In this document: positions 49,714 through 60,411 of the stretch, in pieces | How positions within the stretch are numbered: the stretch's first letter is position 1 | Layout: each line of letters opens with the position of its first letter | DNA from: Paracoccaceae bacterium | GTDB lineage: Bacteria > Pseudomonadota > Alphaproteobacteria > Rhodobacterales > Rhodobacteraceae | Assembly: GCA_024742835.1 (NCBI GenBank) | Contig: JANSXS010000015.1 | Coordinates: forward strand, 1-64,000 | DNA length: 64,000 bases | Reading direction: 5' to 3' | Made by a program: the position numbers and the translations under genes | Notes under the pieces: model-generated | Database searches by the model: none | The model's input: the letters and a program-made list of their open reading frames with translations, nothing else | What the model was told of the DNA's origin: nothing

Positions 49714-50123
49714 GAGGTTTCATCCTTGTCCTGTGCCTGGTCCAGAACCTCGCGGGCGAACTCCATCGCCCGGTTCATCGACGGGATACCCGCGAAAACG
49801 GACATCATCGCAATGGTCTCGGCTATTTCGTCGCCGGTGGCTCCCGCCTCCAGCGCGTGGCGCACGGTGACGCGCATCTGCGTATCGCTTTGTGCCCCCA
49901 GCATGGTCAATCCTGCCAGCGTGATCAGCAGGCGCGTCTTTGCATCGAGCCCCTCCTGGTTCAACCCCTTGCCAAAGGACATCTCCATGAATTCCTTGGG
50001 CATTGTCGGCCAAAGCTGTTCAAAGCCCTTGGGCGAAAACGTCTCTAGCGCCGGATTCACGGATTTCGCCATGTCGGTCGCCTGCTTCATCCAAAGCTCA
50101 AAGGGGTTGCTGGCATCGCTCAT
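49710..50123 (-). CDS. Carboxymuconolactone decarboxylase-like protein in the nuo operon
   Basis: The 137-residue protein has the AhpD/CMD helical fold ([20 protein letters not shown] and [27 protein letters not shown]). The CXXC cysteines of AhpD peroxidase partners are absent, so it is not an AhpD-type reductase. It overlaps both nuoI and nuoJ by 4 bases, so it is translated with complex I. Its function is unknown; a role in assembly or quinone binding is only a guess. Confidence 0.85.
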   Translation of the reverse strand: MSDASNPFELWMKQATDMAKSVNPALETFSPKGFEQLWPTMPKEFMEMSFGKGLNQEGLDAKTRLLITLAGLTMLGAQSDTQMRVTVRHALEAGATGDEIAETIAMMSVFAGIPSMNRAMEFAREVLDQAQDKDETS

Positions 50124-50614
50124 CTGTAGGGGGCGTCCATTTCAAGGTTGCGGGCGATTTCGGCCTCCCAGCGGTCGCCGTTCTCAAGCAGCTTCTGCTT
50201 GTCATAGAACAGCTCTTCGCGGGTTTCGGTGGCGAATTCGAAATTCGGACCCTCGACAATCGCATCCACCGGACAGGCCTCCTGGCAGAAACCGCAATAG
50301 ATGCATTTGGTCATGTCGATGTCATAGCGGGTGGTCCGCCGACTGCCATCATCGCGCGGCTCTGCGTCGATGGTGATCGCCTGCGCGGGGCAGATCGCCT
50401 CGCACAGTTTGCACGCGATGCAGCGTTCCTCGCCATTGGGATAGCGGCGCAGCGCGTGTTCGCCCCGGAACCGGGGCGACAGCGGGCCTTTTTCATGCGG
50501 GTAGTTCAGCGTGGCCTTGGGGGCAAAGAAATACTTCATCCCCAGTTTCAGACCGTTGAACACATCCTTGAGCAGGAAATACCCCGCGGCGCGGTTATAG
50601 TCGATTTGGGTCAT
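50120..50614 (-). CDS. nuoI: NADH-quinone oxidoreductase subunit I
   Basis: NuoI (TYKY) carries two [4Fe-4S] clusters, N6a and N6b, in the peripheral arm. The 164-residue protein has the motifs [15 protein letters not shown] and [15 protein letters not shown]. It is 3 bases downstream of the nuoH stop. The N-terminal amphipathic stretch fits the membrane-proximal position. Confidence 0.97.
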   Translation of the reverse strand: MTQIDYNRAAGYFLLKDVFNGLKLGMKYFFAPKATLNYPHEKGPLSPRFRGEHALRRYPNGEERCIACKLCEAICPAQAITIDAEPRDDGSRRTTRYDIDMTKCIYCGFCQEACPVDAIVEGPNFEFATETREELFYDKQKLLENGDRWEAEIARNLEMDAPYR

Positions 50615-50617
50615 GCG

Positions 50618-51655
50618 TCAGCCTCCCATCGTGTAGCGGGCCCAGAAGGCACCGAACACTTCGAATTTTGCAAGGAACGCCACGACCACGACCCATGCCA
50701 GCGACAGCGGCAGGAACACCTTCCAGCCGATCCGCATGAGTTGGTCATAGCGGTAGCGCGGCGTGACGGCCTTCACCATCGCGAAGAGGAAGAAGAAGAA
50801 CGCCATCTTGCCGATCATCCACAGCACGCCGTCGGGCAGGCCCGGACTGGGCGACAGCCAGCCACCGAAGAACAGCAGCGATGTCAGCGCGCACATCAGG
50901 AAAATGGCAATATACTCGCCCGCCATGAACAGCAGGAACGGGGTCGAGGAATATTCCACCTGATAGCCCGCAACCAGTTCCGATTCCGCCTCGGGCAAAT
51001 CGAATGGCGGGCGGTTTGTTTCCGCCAGCGCGGAGATGAAGAACAAAAACACCATCGGCAGATGCGGCAGCCAGTACCAGCCAAAGAACCCATACGCCGT
51101 ATCCTGCGCCGCGACGATGGACCCGAAATTCAGCGAGCCGGTCGAGATGATGACGCCGATGATGATCAGGCCGATGCTGACCTCGTAGGAAATCATCTGC
51201 GCGGCAGAGCGAAGCGAGCCAAGGAACGGATACTTGGAGTTCGACGCCCACCCGCCCATGATCACGCCATAGACCTCAAGCGAGGAAACGGCGAAGACAA
51301 ACAGCACGGCGACGTTGATATCCGACAGCACCCAGCCTTCGTTCATCGGGATCACGGCCCAGGCCAGAACCGCCAGCACGAAGGAGGTCATCGGGGCCAG
51401 CATGAAAACAGTCTTGTCCGCGCCAGCGGGCACCACCACTTCCTTGACCACGTATTTCAGCGCATCCGCCACGGTTTGCAGCAGGCCATACGCGCCCACC
51501 ACGTTCGGCCCGCGCCGCATCTGCACCGCAGCCCAGATCTTGCGGTCGCCGTAGACAAGGAACAACAGCGACACCATGACAAAGCCCACAACCGCAAGAC
51601 ATTGCGCCACGATAAGCACCAGTGTTCCCAGCGGTGTCGTCAAGAATTCTGCCAT
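50618..51655 (-). CDS. nuoH: NADH-quinone oxidoreductase subunit H
   Basis: NuoH (ND1) forms the quinone chamber entry with NuoB and NuoD. The 345-residue protein has eight membrane helices, [20 protein letters not shown], then [21 protein letters not shown] in the conserved loop and the [18 protein letters not shown] stretch. Glutamates of the E-channel are visible in the E-rich loop. Confidence 0.97.
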   Translation of the reverse strand: MAEFLTTPLGTLVLIVAQCLAVVGFVMVSLLFLVYGDRKIWAAVQMRRGPNVVGAYGLLQTVADALKYVVKEVVVPAGADKTVFMLAPMTSFVLAVLAWAVIPMNEGWVLSDINVAVLFVFAVSSLEVYGVIMGGWASNSKYPFLGSLRSAAQMISYEVSIGLIIIGVIISTGSLNFGSIVAAQDTAYGFFGWYWLPHLPMVFLFFISALAETNRPPFDLPEAESELVAGYQVEYSSTPFLLFMAGEYIAIFLMCALTSLLFFGGWLSPSPGLPDGVLWMIGKMAFFFFLFAMVKAVTPRYRYDQLMRIGWKVFLPLSLAWVVVVAFLAKFEVFGAFWARYTMGG

Positions 51656-51667
51656 GGCCTTTGCCCC

Positions 51668-52075
51668 TCACACCATCGGTATGTCGTTTTCCGCGCAGTC
51701 CGCGGCGATGATTTCGGCGTCGAGCGTCTTGATCCCGCCCGGCAGCGCCGCCGAGATCGTATAAACCGCATCGCCGGTCCAGATGCCACCCTCTTCGACA
51801 ACATTTGTCCGCACATGACGCGCAAATCCGTATCCGCGGATCAATGTGTATTGCGATGCCGCGCAGCGTGCGTAGCGCGTCACGTCCTGCGCAGAGCGCG
51901 CGCCGGCCATGGCAACCCGGAAATTCACCAGGTCGCCATCCAGAAGCCGCGTCTCTACCCCTTTGTAAACAGGGGAAAAACCCGCCGAATCACTGGCCTT
52001 GGGTTCGGCACAGGCGGCCAGCCCGGTCAGACTGGCGAGCGCCAGGGCTGTTATTGGCATATGCGCCCGCATCAT
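51668..52075 (-). CDS. Small lipoprotein in the nuo operon (between nuoG and nuoH)
   Basis: The 135-residue protein has a signal peptide with lipobox LAAC at about residues 19-22, so it is probably exported and lipid-modified. Four cysteines and an invariant-looking [11 protein letters not shown] stretch are present. The start overlaps the nuoG stop (ATGA at 52072-52075). The family is not recognised. It is translated with complex I, which is a cytosolic and membrane complex, so a periplasmic role would be new. Confidence 0.75.
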   Translation of the reverse strand: MMRAHMPITALALASLTGLAACAEPKASDSAGFSPVYKGVETRLLDGDLVNFRVAMAGARSAQDVTRYARCAASQYTLIRGYGFARHVRTNVVEEGGIWTGDAVYTISAALPGGIKTLDAEIIAADCAENDIPMV

Positions 52076-54081
52076 TCAGCGGCGACGGGTTGTTGGCGTC
52101 GGGCCTTGGCGGTGGCTGAAAGCTCCGCCATCAATTCGCTGGCACGCGCGATCGGATTGGTCAGATAAAAATCCTCCAGCGCGGAACCAAGCGCCCCTGC
52201 TCCAAGCTCGCTGGCTTCGACGCGCTGCCAGGTGTTTTCCGGCACGCTGTCGATCTTGGCCAGATGCGGCACCGCATCGACCAGCGCGCGGCGCAGTTGC
52301 GGCAGGCTGTCATAAGGCAGAACGCCCCCCATCTCGCCCGACAAGGCGCGCAGGATCGCCCAGTTTTCCTTGGCCTCGCCCGGCGGATGCCCCGCACGCA
52401 AGGCCAGTTGCGGGCGGCCTTCGGTATTGACGAACAGGCCCTGTTCCTCGGTGTAGGCGGCGGCGGGCAGGATGATGTCAGCGCGATGCGCGCCCCGGTC
52501 ACCATGGCTGCCCTGGTAGATCACGAAAGGACCGTCTTCGATCGTCATTTCGTCTGCGCCAAGGTTGTACACCACGTCGGCCCCGTCCAGAGCCGCCTCC
52601 AGACCGCCCTTGGTGACACAGCCCGCATCCAGCGCACCCACGCGCGACGCGGCACTGTGCAGCACAAGCATCCCCGCGCCCAGCTTTTCGGTCAGTTGCA
52701 TCGCCAGCGCCAGCACCTGCTTGCCCTGATCGCCCATCAACGCGCCCTGCCCGATGATGACAATGGCGTTTTCGGTCTTTTCCACCGTGTCGGCCAGCCG
52801 CTTGACCACCTTGTTGCGTGGCCCCAGCTGAGTCGCGTCATAGGTCAGCTCGGCGGGCTGCCCGGCGTGAATCACCTCCGCGCCCTTCAGCCACGCCTTG
52901 CGGATGCGCGCATTCAGGACCGGCGCCTCGATCGACGGGTCGGTGCCGATCAGATAGATCGCCTTGGCCTCGTCAATATCCTCGATCCGCGCGGTTCCCA
53001 CATAGCCAGAGCGGTTGTCCGGCGGCAGGAAAGCGCCATCGGTGCGGCATTCGACGCGCCCGCCCTGCCCCTCGATCAGTTGCTTGAGTGCGAATGCGGC
53101 CTCGACCGGGGCCAGATCACCCACAAGCCCGGCCACGGTCTTGCCCTTCATGGCGGCAGCCGCCTTTTGCAGCGCCTCCCCCCAGTCAGCGGGGCGCAGC
53201 TTGCCATTCTCGCGGATATAGGGCCGATCCAGCCGCTGACGGCGCAGACCGTCCCAGACAAAGCGGGTTTTGTCGGAAATCCATTCCTCGTTCGTGCCAT
53301 CATGGTTGCGCGGCAGGATACGCATGACCTCGCGGCCCTTCGTATCCACCCGGATCGACGAGCCGAGCGCATCCATCACGTCGATGGTTTCGGTCTTGGT
53401 CAGCTCCCAAGGGCGGGCGGTAAAGGCGTAGGGTTTCGACACCAGAGCGCCCACCGGGCACAGGTCGATGATGTTGCCCTGCAAGTTGCTGTCCAGCGTC
53501 TCGCCCAGATAAGAAGTGATTTCCGCATCCTCGCCGCGGCCGGTCTGGCCCATCTGACTGATGCCCGCCACCTCGGTGGTGAAGCGCACGCAGCGGGTGC
53601 AGGAAATGCAACGCGTCATGTGGGTTTCGACCAGCGGGCCAAGATCCAGATCCTCTGTCGCGCGCTTGGGTTCGCGGTAGCGGCTGAAATCCACACCATA
53701 GGCCATCGCCTGATCCTGCAAGTCGCATTCGCCACCCTGATCGCAGATCGGGCAATCAAGCGGGTGGTTGATCAGCAGGAATTCCATCACGCCCTCGCGG
53801 GCCTTTTTGACCATCGGCGAATTGGTGCGAACGCGCGGGGCCTGACCTTCGGGACCGGGGCGCAGATCGCGCACCTGCATCGCGCAGGACGCCGCCGGTT
53901 TCGGCGGGCCGCCCACCACCTCGACAAGGCACATCCGGCAATTGCCCGCGATGGACAACCGCTCGTGATAGCAAAAGCGCGGGATCTCGACCCCGGCCTG
54001 TTCACAAGCCTGGATCAGGGTCATCGCCCCGTCCACTTCCACTTCCTGATCGTCGATGATGATCTTGCGAAGGTCAGACAT
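52072..54081 (-). CDS. nuoG: NADH-quinone oxidoreductase subunit G
   Basis: NuoG holds the N1b, N4 and N5 clusters. The 669-residue protein has [34 protein letters not shown] and [10 protein letters not shown] near the N-terminus. A molybdopterin-oxidoreductase-like fold follows (about 220-660), without a cofactor. The extra N7 cluster motif of E. coli is not seen. It starts 6 bases after the DUF5333-like gene stop. Confidence 0.97.
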   Translation of the reverse strand: MSDLRKIIIDDQEVEVDGAMTLIQACEQAGVEIPRFCYHERLSIAGNCRMCLVEVVGGPPKPAASCAMQVRDLRPGPEGQAPRVRTNSPMVKKAREGVMEFLLINHPLDCPICDQGGECDLQDQAMAYGVDFSRYREPKRATEDLDLGPLVETHMTRCISCTRCVRFTTEVAGISQMGQTGRGEDAEITSYLGETLDSNLQGNIIDLCPVGALVSKPYAFTARPWELTKTETIDVMDALGSSIRVDTKGREVMRILPRNHDGTNEEWISDKTRFVWDGLRRQRLDRPYIRENGKLRPADWGEALQKAAAAMKGKTVAGLVGDLAPVEAAFALKQLIEGQGGRVECRTDGAFLPPDNRSGYVGTARIEDIDEAKAIYLIGTDPSIEAPVLNARIRKAWLKGAEVIHAGQPAELTYDATQLGPRNKVVKRLADTVEKTENAIVIIGQGALMGDQGKQVLALAMQLTEKLGAGMLVLHSAASRVGALDAGCVTKGGLEAALDGADVVYNLGADEMTIEDGPFVIYQGSHGDRGAHRADIILPAAAYTEEQGLFVNTEGRPQLALRAGHPPGEAKENWAILRALSGEMGGVLPYDSLPQLRRALVDAVPHLAKIDSVPENTWQRVEASELGAGALGSALEDFYLTNPIARASELMAELSATAKARRQQPVAAE

Positions 54082-54087
54082 GTCTTC

Positions 54088-54495
54088 TCACTTTGCTCTC
54101 AGGAGCTGTCCGATCCGGGTACCCTTGGCGATCTCGTCGCGCCCCAGAACACACAGGCTTTCAGAATCTAGATTGCTGGCGCCTTTGGAGGCGAAATAGG
54201 CGTTGCGCCGTTCGCGCATCGCGGCCTTTTCCGCGTCGTCGTTGATATAGGCGTCGATTTCGCTGTCGTCATAACCGCGCTCCGCGGCCAGCTTCTTTAG
54301 CTGGTTGGCATAGGATTGCGCGGTGAACAGCTTGCCGCCAATGCTATTGCACGCGCGGCGGATCTTGTCGGCCGCGGCGATCACCAGCAGGCCCTGGTTG
54401 ATGTCACGCTCGGCGGCAAGGCCGCTATCGGCGCTGGCATTGGCACCGCTGGCCACGATTGCGGCGCTCAGGGTAAGGGCGGGGATCAAACGCAT
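54088..54495 (-). CDS. DUF5333-like secreted protein in the nuo operon
   Basis: The 135-residue product starts at 54495 after AGGAG, with a signal peptide ending at ANASA. The mature part has the KIRRACNSIG and GYDDSEIDAYINDDAEK segments that resemble the DUF5333 family; this assignment is from memory. The two cysteines (about 55 and 120) could form a disulfide. No function is known. The nuo location and the export signal suggest a role in the cell envelope. Confidence 0.75.
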   Translation of the reverse strand: MRLIPALTLSAAIVASGANASADSGLAAERDINQGLLVIAAADKIRRACNSIGGKLFTAQSYANQLKKLAAERGYDDSEIDAYINDDAEKAAMRERRNAYFASKGASNLDSESLCVLGRDEIAKGTRIGQLLRAK

Positions 54496-54619
54496 GGGAA
54501 CACTCCTATTGCACAAGGGCGGGCACGGGTGACAGCCCCCCTTTTCTGCAAGGAAGCTGGGCTTGGCCCCGGCTGATATGCAATATCGGCGGGTATCATA
54601 CCTGATATGCGCCCCGAAT

Positions 54620-54991
54620 TTACCACAGCACGCAACGTCCCGTCAGGGTCAGGGTATTGCCCTCGATCACCGGCGTGCCGTCGTCGCCCTCCGGCGCCTG
54701 CACCCAGTCGATTTCCGAGGTTCCGAAACTCTCCATGCAGTAGCGCGCGCCCTCATAGGCCCCTGCCGCGCGGGCACCGTCGGGGCTACGATCCGCCCGC
54801 GGCACCCTCACCACAAAGCTGCGGCGATCATCGGAGGCGGATTTCGCCTTGGTCCGGAAATACTCGCCATCAAACAGAACGCGGTTCTTGTTGTTGGTGC
54901 AGCCCGCCAAGGCAATCACGGCGCAGACCGCCACCAGCCCAAGCCGCAGGCCGCCGCGCTGTCCGTCAAGTTTGCGATCCGCCACGTGCAT
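54620..54991 (-). CDS. Small lipoprotein in the nuo operon (between nuoF and nuoG)
   Basis: The 123-residue protein has a basic N-terminus, a membrane segment and the lipobox ALAGC (C31). The mature part has FDGEYFRTKAKS and ends LTLTGRCVLW. Three cysteines are present. It is in the 620-base gap between nuoF and the DUF5333-like gene. The family is not recognised and the role is unknown. Confidence 0.7.
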   Translation of the reverse strand: MHVADRKLDGQRGGLRLGLVAVCAVIALAGCTNNKNRVLFDGEYFRTKAKSASDDRRSFVVRVPRADRSPDGARAAGAYEGARYCMESFGTSEIDWVQAPEGDDGTPVIEGNTLTLTGRCVLW

Positions 54992-55038
54992 TTACCTTCC
55001 AACTCCGTCAGAGGGGCCGACAGGCCCGGCCCCACCGT

Positions 55039-56334
55039 TCATTCTGCCGCAACCGCGCTGACACGGCCGGTTTTCTGCGCCTTGATGCGGTCTTCGATCT
55101 CGTCGCGGAAATTGCGGATCAGGCCCTGAATGGGCCAGGCTGCCGCATCGCCAAGAGCACAGATCGTGTGCCCCTCGACCTGCTTGGTCACGTCAAAAAG
55201 CATGTCGATTTCCTCGACCTCAGCCTCGCCGCGCACCAGCCGGTCCATCACCCGCATCATCCAGCCCGTACCCTCGCGGCAGGGCGTGCATTGGCCGCAG
55301 CTTTCGTGCTTGTAGAATTTCGACAGCCGCCAGATCGCCTTGATGATGTCCGTGTCGTTGTCCATCACGATCACCGCCGCCGTGCCAAGGCTGGATCCGA
55401 CCTCCTTGAGGGCGTCGAAATCCATCACGGCGTCTTTCATCTTCTCGCCGCGCACACAAGGAACAGACGACCCGCCGGGGATCACCGCCTTGAGATTGTT
55501 CCAGCCGCCGCGAATGCCGCCGCAATGCTTGTCGATCAGCTCTTCAAAGGAGATCGACATGGATTCCTCGACGACACAGGGGTTGTTCACATGGCCCGAG
55601 ATGGCAAAAATCTTGGTTCCCGCGTTGTTGGGTCGGCCAAAGCCCGCAAACCATTCCGGCCCTCGCCGCAGGATCGTCGGCACAACCGCAATCGACTCCA
55701 CGTTGTTCACCGTGGTCGGGCAGCCATAAAGCCCCGCGCCCGCCGGGAAGGGCGGCTTCATGCGCGGCATCCCCTTCTTGCCCTCAAGGCTTTCCAGAAG
55801 CGCGGTTTCCTCGCCACAGATATAGGCCCCGGCCCCATGCACGAGGTAAATGTCAAAATCCCAACCAGAGCCACAGGCGTTCCTGCCCACCAGCCCGTCT
55901 TCGTAGGCTTCGTCGATGGCGATCTGAAGCGCCTCTTTCTCGCGGATATATTCGCCGCGAATGTAGATATAGCAGGCATGTGCGCCCATGCCGAAGCTGG
56001 CGATCAGGCAGCCCTCGATCAGCGTATGCGGATCGTGGCGCATGATCTCGCGGTCCTTGCAGGTGCCCGGCTCGCTTTCGTCGGCATTCACGACAAGATA
56101 TGACGGACGGCCATCGCTTTCCTTGGGCATGAAGGACCATTTCAGTCCGGTGGGAAAGCCCGCGCCACCGCGCCCGCGCAGCCCGCTGCCTTTGACCTGC
56201 TCCACGATCCAGTCGCGCCCGTTGGCGAGAAATTTGGCCGTGCCGTCCCAATGCCCGCGCGCTTTCGCGCCTTTCAGGCTACGGTCATGCATACCGTAGA
56301 GATTGGTAAAGATACGATCTTCGTCTTTCAGCAT
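55039..56334 (-). CDS. nuoF: NADH-quinone oxidoreductase subunit F
   Basis: NuoF binds NADH, FMN and cluster N3. The start at 56334 replaces a longer frame from 56400. The 431-residue protein has the FMN loop [13 protein letters not shown], the [11 protein letters not shown] stretch, [14 protein letters not shown] and the N3 motif [11 protein letters not shown], with its fourth cysteine in GHTICALGD. All are present. Confidence 0.97.
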   Translation of the reverse strand: MLKDEDRIFTNLYGMHDRSLKGAKARGHWDGTAKFLANGRDWIVEQVKGSGLRGRGGAGFPTGLKWSFMPKESDGRPSYLVVNADESEPGTCKDREIMRHDPHTLIEGCLIASFGMGAHACYIYIRGEYIREKEALQIAIDEAYEDGLVGRNACGSGWDFDIYLVHGAGAYICGEETALLESLEGKKGMPRMKPPFPAGAGLYGCPTTVNNVESIAVVPTILRRGPEWFAGFGRPNNAGTKIFAISGHVNNPCVVEESMSISFEELIDKHCGGIRGGWNNLKAVIPGGSSVPCVRGEKMKDAVMDFDALKEVGSSLGTAAVIVMDNDTDIIKAIWRLSKFYKHESCGQCTPCREGTGWMMRVMDRLVRGEAEVEEIDMLFDVTKQVEGHTICALGDAAAWPIQGLIRNFRDEIEDRIKAQKTGRVSAVAAE

Positions 56335-56338
56335 CCCG

Positions 56339-56557
56339 TTACCTCTGCTTGTCCTGACGATCGCGCCAGATTTGATAGATGAGCCAGATCGCAAAGACAA
56401 AGCCAGCCAGCGCGACCAGATCGAACAAAAGGCGCAGCTGTTGGCTGAACCCCTCCTTTTCGCCGATCATCGTGATCAGTACCCAGAACAGGCCGGTGCC
56501 CACGATCACCATCGCGGCGCGGCGTCCCTTCTTGGCGTCTGTGTCGCTGTTGCTCAT
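56339..56557 (-). CDS. DUF5337-like small membrane protein in the nuo operon
   Basis: The 72-residue protein has two membrane helices (about 16-33 and 43-62) and a basic end ([10 protein letters not shown]). It lies between the HhH protein and nuoF, just before the nuoF start. The DUF5337 name is from memory. It might be an assembly factor, but no evidence goes beyond position. Confidence 0.78.
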   Translation of the reverse strand: MSNSDTDAKKGRRAAMVIVGTGLFWVLITMIGEKEGFSQQLRLLFDLVALAGFVFAIWLIYQIWRDRQDKQR

Positions 56558-56570
56558 CCATCCTGCTCAT

Positions 56571-57410
56571 TCAATACACGTCGCCCTTGTCGACGCGCTT
56601 GGAAAATTCCGTGTCTCCGCCGCTGGCCAGAACCTTGGCCTGTGCGATCCAGTCATCCCGCGTCGCCCGGCCCTTGAACCCCTTGAGATTGGCGTCGACC
56701 CAAGCGATCTCGGCGGGGGACCAATTGGCGATCTGGTCAAAGTGATAAAAGCCCAGTTCGTTCAGCATCGTCTCAAGTTTCGGCCCGACACCCTTGATTT
56801 CCTTCAGGTTATCCGGTTTGCCGTGCCGCGCCGCGCTCAGCCCCTCGGGTTGGGTGCCTTCGGTTTCGTCGTCGTCGCCACCGTCCTTGTGGAAATCGGG
56901 CATCACCTGCGCTCCGGCCTCGGCATCCGCCGCCTCCGAAGCAAACAGATTGGAAGAGTCCGCCATGCTGTCCAGATCCGCGGGCTTTTTCGTCGCGGCT
57001 TGCGTTGCGTCATCCTCTTTGGTGTATGTCCAGCTTCCCTTGCTTTCGGCGATCTCCTGCTCGCCTTTCAACAGCGTGCCAGTCTTGACCGCCTGCGAGG
57101 GTTTCGCCGTTGCCGCACCACCCGCGCTTGCTGCCCCCGCGCCCGCCGCGGCCATCGCCGCCGCCGGGCTGTCGGTCACCACCTCCGTGGGCGTCGTCGC
57201 GTCCTCTTCCTCGTCGTCGTCCTCTTCATCGTCCCAGCAAAAAAGTTGGATCAGAACCTGCGCCATCAGAACCGCCAAGGCGATACCGACAAGAAGGGCG
57301 GCGAAAAAATTCGCCTGAGAACTCAGGACGATCACCGCCAGAAGACCCGCCCCGGCCGAGGCCCCCATACAGCCCAACCGGCACTGTGTCACAAAATTCT
57401 GTCCAAACAT
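56571..57410 (-). CDS. Membrane-anchored helix-hairpin-helix protein in the nuo operon
   Basis: The 279-residue product has two hydrophobic segments (about 16-55), an acidic stretch (DDEEDDDEEED), an Ala-rich linker and a C-terminal helix-hairpin-helix domain (about 200-279, starting [13 protein letters not shown]). This last part is about 70% identical to the C-terminus of NuoE, so it is a duplicated module. The HhH fold resembles the COG3743 (H3TH) group also known from extended L21 proteins. It may tether a nucleic acid or a protein partner; the role is unknown. Confidence 0.8.
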   Translation of the reverse strand: MFGQNFVTQCRLGCMGASAGAGLLAVIVLSSQANFFAALLVGIALAVLMAQVLIQLFCWDDEEDDDEEEDATTPTEVVTDSPAAAMAAAGAGAASAGGAATAKPSQAVKTGTLLKGEQEIAESKGSWTYTKEDDATQAATKKPADLDSMADSSNLFASEAADAEAGAQVMPDFHKDGGDDDETEGTQPEGLSAARHGKPDNLKEIKGVGPKLETMLNELGFYHFDQIANWSPAEIAWVDANLKGFKGRATRDDWIAQAKVLASGGDTEFSKRVDKGDVY

Positions 57411-57446
57411 CTTTTACACCCCCCGTGAAACTCTTGCGGGATCGCC

Positions 57447-58664
57447 CTAGTAGACGTCCCCCTTCTTGACCTTTTTGGAAAAATCCGTGACTCCGCCGGA
57501 TGCAAGTGTCTTGGCCTGTTGCACCCAGTTGTCACGGCTGACACGACCCTTGAACCCTTTCAGATTCTGATCGACCCACACCACCTCGGCAGCGGACCAG
57601 TTCGCGATCTGGTCGAAATGGTAGAACCCAAGATCGTGTAGCAGATTTTCCAGCTTGGGACCGACGCCCTTTATCATCTTCAGATCATCCGCCGCACCAT
57701 CGCGCGGGGCGGACAGAGCCGCGGGGCGGGTGCCTTCGTCCTCGTTCTGATCGGCCACCGGCGCGGGCGCTTTCACCGGCTTGGCGACCGGCTCTGGCGC
57801 AGGCCGGGCCTTTGTCTTGGCGCGGGCTTCGGGCTTGCTTGCACCGGTCTCGTCGACCGGCTTCTCCACGCGTGGCTTTGGCGCGGCCTTGGCGGCCGAT
57901 GCCTGCGGATCGTCAGCCGTGGCCGCACCCGGTGCTGCGGGCTTGTGGTTTGCACCCTTGTTGCGCCACGGTGCGATCAGCGGCACCTCGGTGCCGTCGA
58001 TCCGCTTGACCGTATCGCCAAGCGATGTGGCCAGATGCACAGACGCATTGTGCTGCACATGGGCGGACTCGAAATCTTTCAGCGTGGTCAGTCCAGCGCC
58101 GGGTTCCGACGCGAAACGCCCATTTTGCGGGCCGGGCACCGGCACCTTGCCAGCGGTCAATTCATCCAGGATCTCGGCAAAGCGTTCCGTGGTCAGATCC
58201 TCGAAATAATCCTTGCCGATCTGTGCCATGGGCGCGTTGGCGCAGGCACCGAGACATTCCACCTCTTCCCAGCTGAGCTTGCCATCCGCCGAAAGCTCGT
58301 GCGGGTTCGGCGCGATCTTGTCCTTGCAGACACCGATCAGATCCTCTGCGCCGCAAATCATGCAGGACGTGGTGCCGCAGATCTGGATATGGGCCACCTG
58401 CCCCACCGGCTGCATCTGGAACATGAAATAGAAACTGGCCACCTCAAGGGCGCGCATATAGGCCATGCCCAGCATGTCGGCGACAGTCTCTATCGCGGGC
58501 TTTGACAGCCAGCCTTCCTGTTCCTGCGCGCGCCACAACAGCGGGATGACCGCGCTGGCCTGACGGCCTTCGGGATACTTGGAAATCTGTGCCTCTGCCC
58601 ACGCCTGATTGTCGGGCGTGAAGGCAAAGTTTTCGGGTTGGTCGGGGTGAAGGCGGCGTAGCAT
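57447..58664 (-). CDS. nuoE: NADH-quinone oxidoreductase subunit E with C-terminal helix-hairpin-helix extension
   Basis: NuoE holds the [2Fe-2S] cluster N1a ([14 protein letters not shown] with CLGACANAP). The standard NuoE part ends at about residue 180. A 220-residue extension follows: an Ala/Pro/Lys-rich linker, then a helix-hairpin-helix domain (about 325-405, starting [13 protein letters not shown]). At 405 residues it is far longer than the 160-240 residues of most NuoE. The domain is repeated in the neighbour protein at 56571. The core cluster ligands are intact. Confidence 0.95.
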   Translation of the reverse strand: MLRRLHPDQPENFAFTPDNQAWAEAQISKYPEGRQASAVIPLLWRAQEQEGWLSKPAIETVADMLGMAYMRALEVASFYFMFQMQPVGQVAHIQICGTTSCMICGAEDLIGVCKDKIAPNPHELSADGKLSWEEVECLGACANAPMAQIGKDYFEDLTTERFAEILDELTAGKVPVPGPQNGRFASEPGAGLTTLKDFESAHVQHNASVHLATSLGDTVKRIDGTEVPLIAPWRNKGANHKPAAPGAATADDPQASAAKAAPKPRVEKPVDETGASKPEARAKTKARPAPEPVAKPVKAPAPVADQNEDEGTRPAALSAPRDGAADDLKMIKGVGPKLENLLHDLGFYHFDQIANWSAAEVVWVDQNLKGFKGRVSRDNWVQQAKTLASGGVTDFSKKVKKGDVY

Positions 58665-58958
58665 CTAGGCGCAGGCTCCTGTCGTCACTCGAATACCGCC
58701 GGTGGACAGGCGCACGGCCCGGTCCGTCGCGACCAGGTAACTGGCCATGCCGGTGGATTGTTCACGGGTCAGCCCGGTCTGAAGTTCGACCGGAAGATAA
58801 TCGGATTCGCCCACGAGGTCACAGCCGATGCTGGCCGCGGCGGCCTCAAAGGCCGACACATCCTCGACCGAAGTGCCCTCGGGCGGCACGTCACAGCCCG
58901 CCAGCACGAGGCACAGCGCTGATGCGGCCCCGAACCCGATGTGAAAACGTGTCTTCAT
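58665..58958 (-). CDS. Small lipoprotein in the nuo operon (between nuoD and nuoE)
   Basis: The 97-residue product has a signal peptide with lipobox LAGC (C22) and a mature part with AFEAAAASIGCDLVGE and LPVELQTGLTREQ. Two further cysteines are present. It lies between nuoD and nuoE, directly before the nuoE start. The family is not recognised. Confidence 0.75.
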   Translation of the reverse strand: MKTRFHIGFGAASALCLVLAGCDVPPEGTSVEDVSAFEAAAASIGCDLVGESDYLPVELQTGLTREQSTGMASYLVATDRAVRLSTGGIRVTTGACA

Positions 58959-58991
58959 GTCTTTATGTCTCCAGAAAGGACAAAGCCCGCA

Positions 58992-60215
58992 TTACCGGTC
59001 GATTTCACCAAATACGACATCCATCGTGCCGATGATCGCCGCCACATCCGCAAGCTGGTGCCCGCTGGCCACGTGATCCATCGCCTGAAGATGCAGATAC
59101 CCCGGCGCACGCAGCTTGGCGCGATAGGGTTTGTTGGTGCCATCGGCCACAAGATAGACACCGAATTCGCCCTTGGGCGCCTCGACACAGGCGTAGACCT
59201 CGCCCTCGGGCACGCGGAACCCTTCGGTATAAAGCTTGAAGTGATGAATCAGCGCCTCCATCGAGGTTTTCATCTCGCCCCGCTTGGGCGGCGTGACCTT
59301 GCCACGGGCCAGGATATCGCCCTGCCCTTCTGGCGCACGCAGTTTTTCTATGGCCTGAAGGATGATCGAGGTGGATTGGCGCATCTCCTCCATCCGGCAG
59401 AGGTAACGGTCATAGCAATCGCCATTCTTGCCGACGGGGATCTGGAAATCAAACTCGTCATAGCATTCATAAGGCTGCGCGCGGCGCAAATCCCATGCCA
59501 TGCCCGACCCGCGCACCATAACGCCGGAAAAGCCCCAATCCAGCGCCTCTTGCTGGCTGACAACCCCGATATCGGCGTTGCGCTGCTTGAAGATCCGGTT
59601 TTCTGTCAGAAGCCCGTCAAGATCCGCCATGAAACCGGGGAACTTTTTCGCCCAGGCTTCTATATCGTCCAGCAGTTCGGGCGGCAGATCCTGATGCACG
59701 CCGCCGGGCCGGAAATAGGCCGCGTGCAGCCGCGCGCCGCAGGCCCGCTCGTAGAAGATCATCAGCTCTTCACGCTCTTCAAAGCCCCAAAGCGGCGGGG
59801 TCAGCGCGCCCACATCCATCGCCTGCGTGGTCACGTTGAGCAGGTGGCTCAGGATGCGGCCAATCTCGGAATACAGCACCCGGATGAGACTGGCCCGGCG
59901 CGGCACCTCGATCTCGCACAGCCGCTCGATGGCCAGGCACCAAGCGTGTTCCTGGTTCATCGGGGCCACGTAATCAAGCCGGTCGAAATAGGGCAGGTTT
60001 TGCAGATACGTGCGGCTTTCCATCAGCTTTTCGGTACCACGATGCAAAAGGCCGATATGCGGATCGCAGCGTTCCACGATCTCGCCGTCCAGCTCCAGCA
60101 CCAGCCGCAACACGCCATGCGCCGCCGGATGCTGTGGGCCGAAATTGATGTTGAAATTGCGGATCTTCTGCTCGCCGGTCAGGGCGTCGTCAAATCCTTT
60201 GGAGCCGTCCATCAT
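58992..60215 (-). CDS. nuoD: NADH-quinone oxidoreductase subunit D
   Basis: NuoD (49 kDa) forms the quinone-binding pocket with NuoB. The 407-residue protein has [16 protein letters not shown] near the N-terminus with the quinone-site histidine, and ends [13 protein letters not shown]. It has [23 protein letters not shown] and the [17 protein letters not shown] stretch. It starts just before the stop of the small membrane protein gene. Confidence 0.97.
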   Translation of the reverse strand: MMDGSKGFDDALTGEQKIRNFNINFGPQHPAAHGVLRLVLELDGEIVERCDPHIGLLHRGTEKLMESRTYLQNLPYFDRLDYVAPMNQEHAWCLAIERLCEIEVPRRASLIRVLYSEIGRILSHLLNVTTQAMDVGALTPPLWGFEEREELMIFYERACGARLHAAYFRPGGVHQDLPPELLDDIEAWAKKFPGFMADLDGLLTENRIFKQRNADIGVVSQQEALDWGFSGVMVRGSGMAWDLRRAQPYECYDEFDFQIPVGKNGDCYDRYLCRMEEMRQSTSIILQAIEKLRAPEGQGDILARGKVTPPKRGEMKTSMEALIHHFKLYTEGFRVPEGEVYACVEAPKGEFGVYLVADGTNKPYRAKLRAPGYLHLQAMDHVASGHQLADVAAIIGTMDVVFGEIDR

Positions 60216-60382
60216 GCGTGGTCTCCTTTACGGGGGCCGGCGAAGGCCATCAGGTATAAAAGGGCAAGCGCGCCAAGCGGAAACACCGCAACCAGCGCCC
60301 ATGGGCTGGCTATCCCGTAGCCGGGAAGAAGCTTCCAGAACGGGATCACGAAGGCAGCCATGAAAACTACGATCCAGACCAT
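60212..60382 (-). CDS. Small two-helix membrane protein between nuoC and nuoD
   Basis: The start at 60382 follows GGGGAG and gives 56 residues with two hydrophobic helices ([20 protein letters not shown] and [20 protein letters not shown]). An upstream start at 60415 that overlaps nuoC is also possible, with 67 residues. The stop overlaps the nuoD start by 4 bases. No family is recognised. Confidence 0.75.
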   Translation of the reverse strand: MVWIVVFMAAFVIPFWKLLPGYGIASPWALVAVFPLGALALLYLMAFAGPRKGDHA

Positions 60383-60411
60383 GTCATCTCCCCGCGCCCT
60401 CTCTGCCGCTT

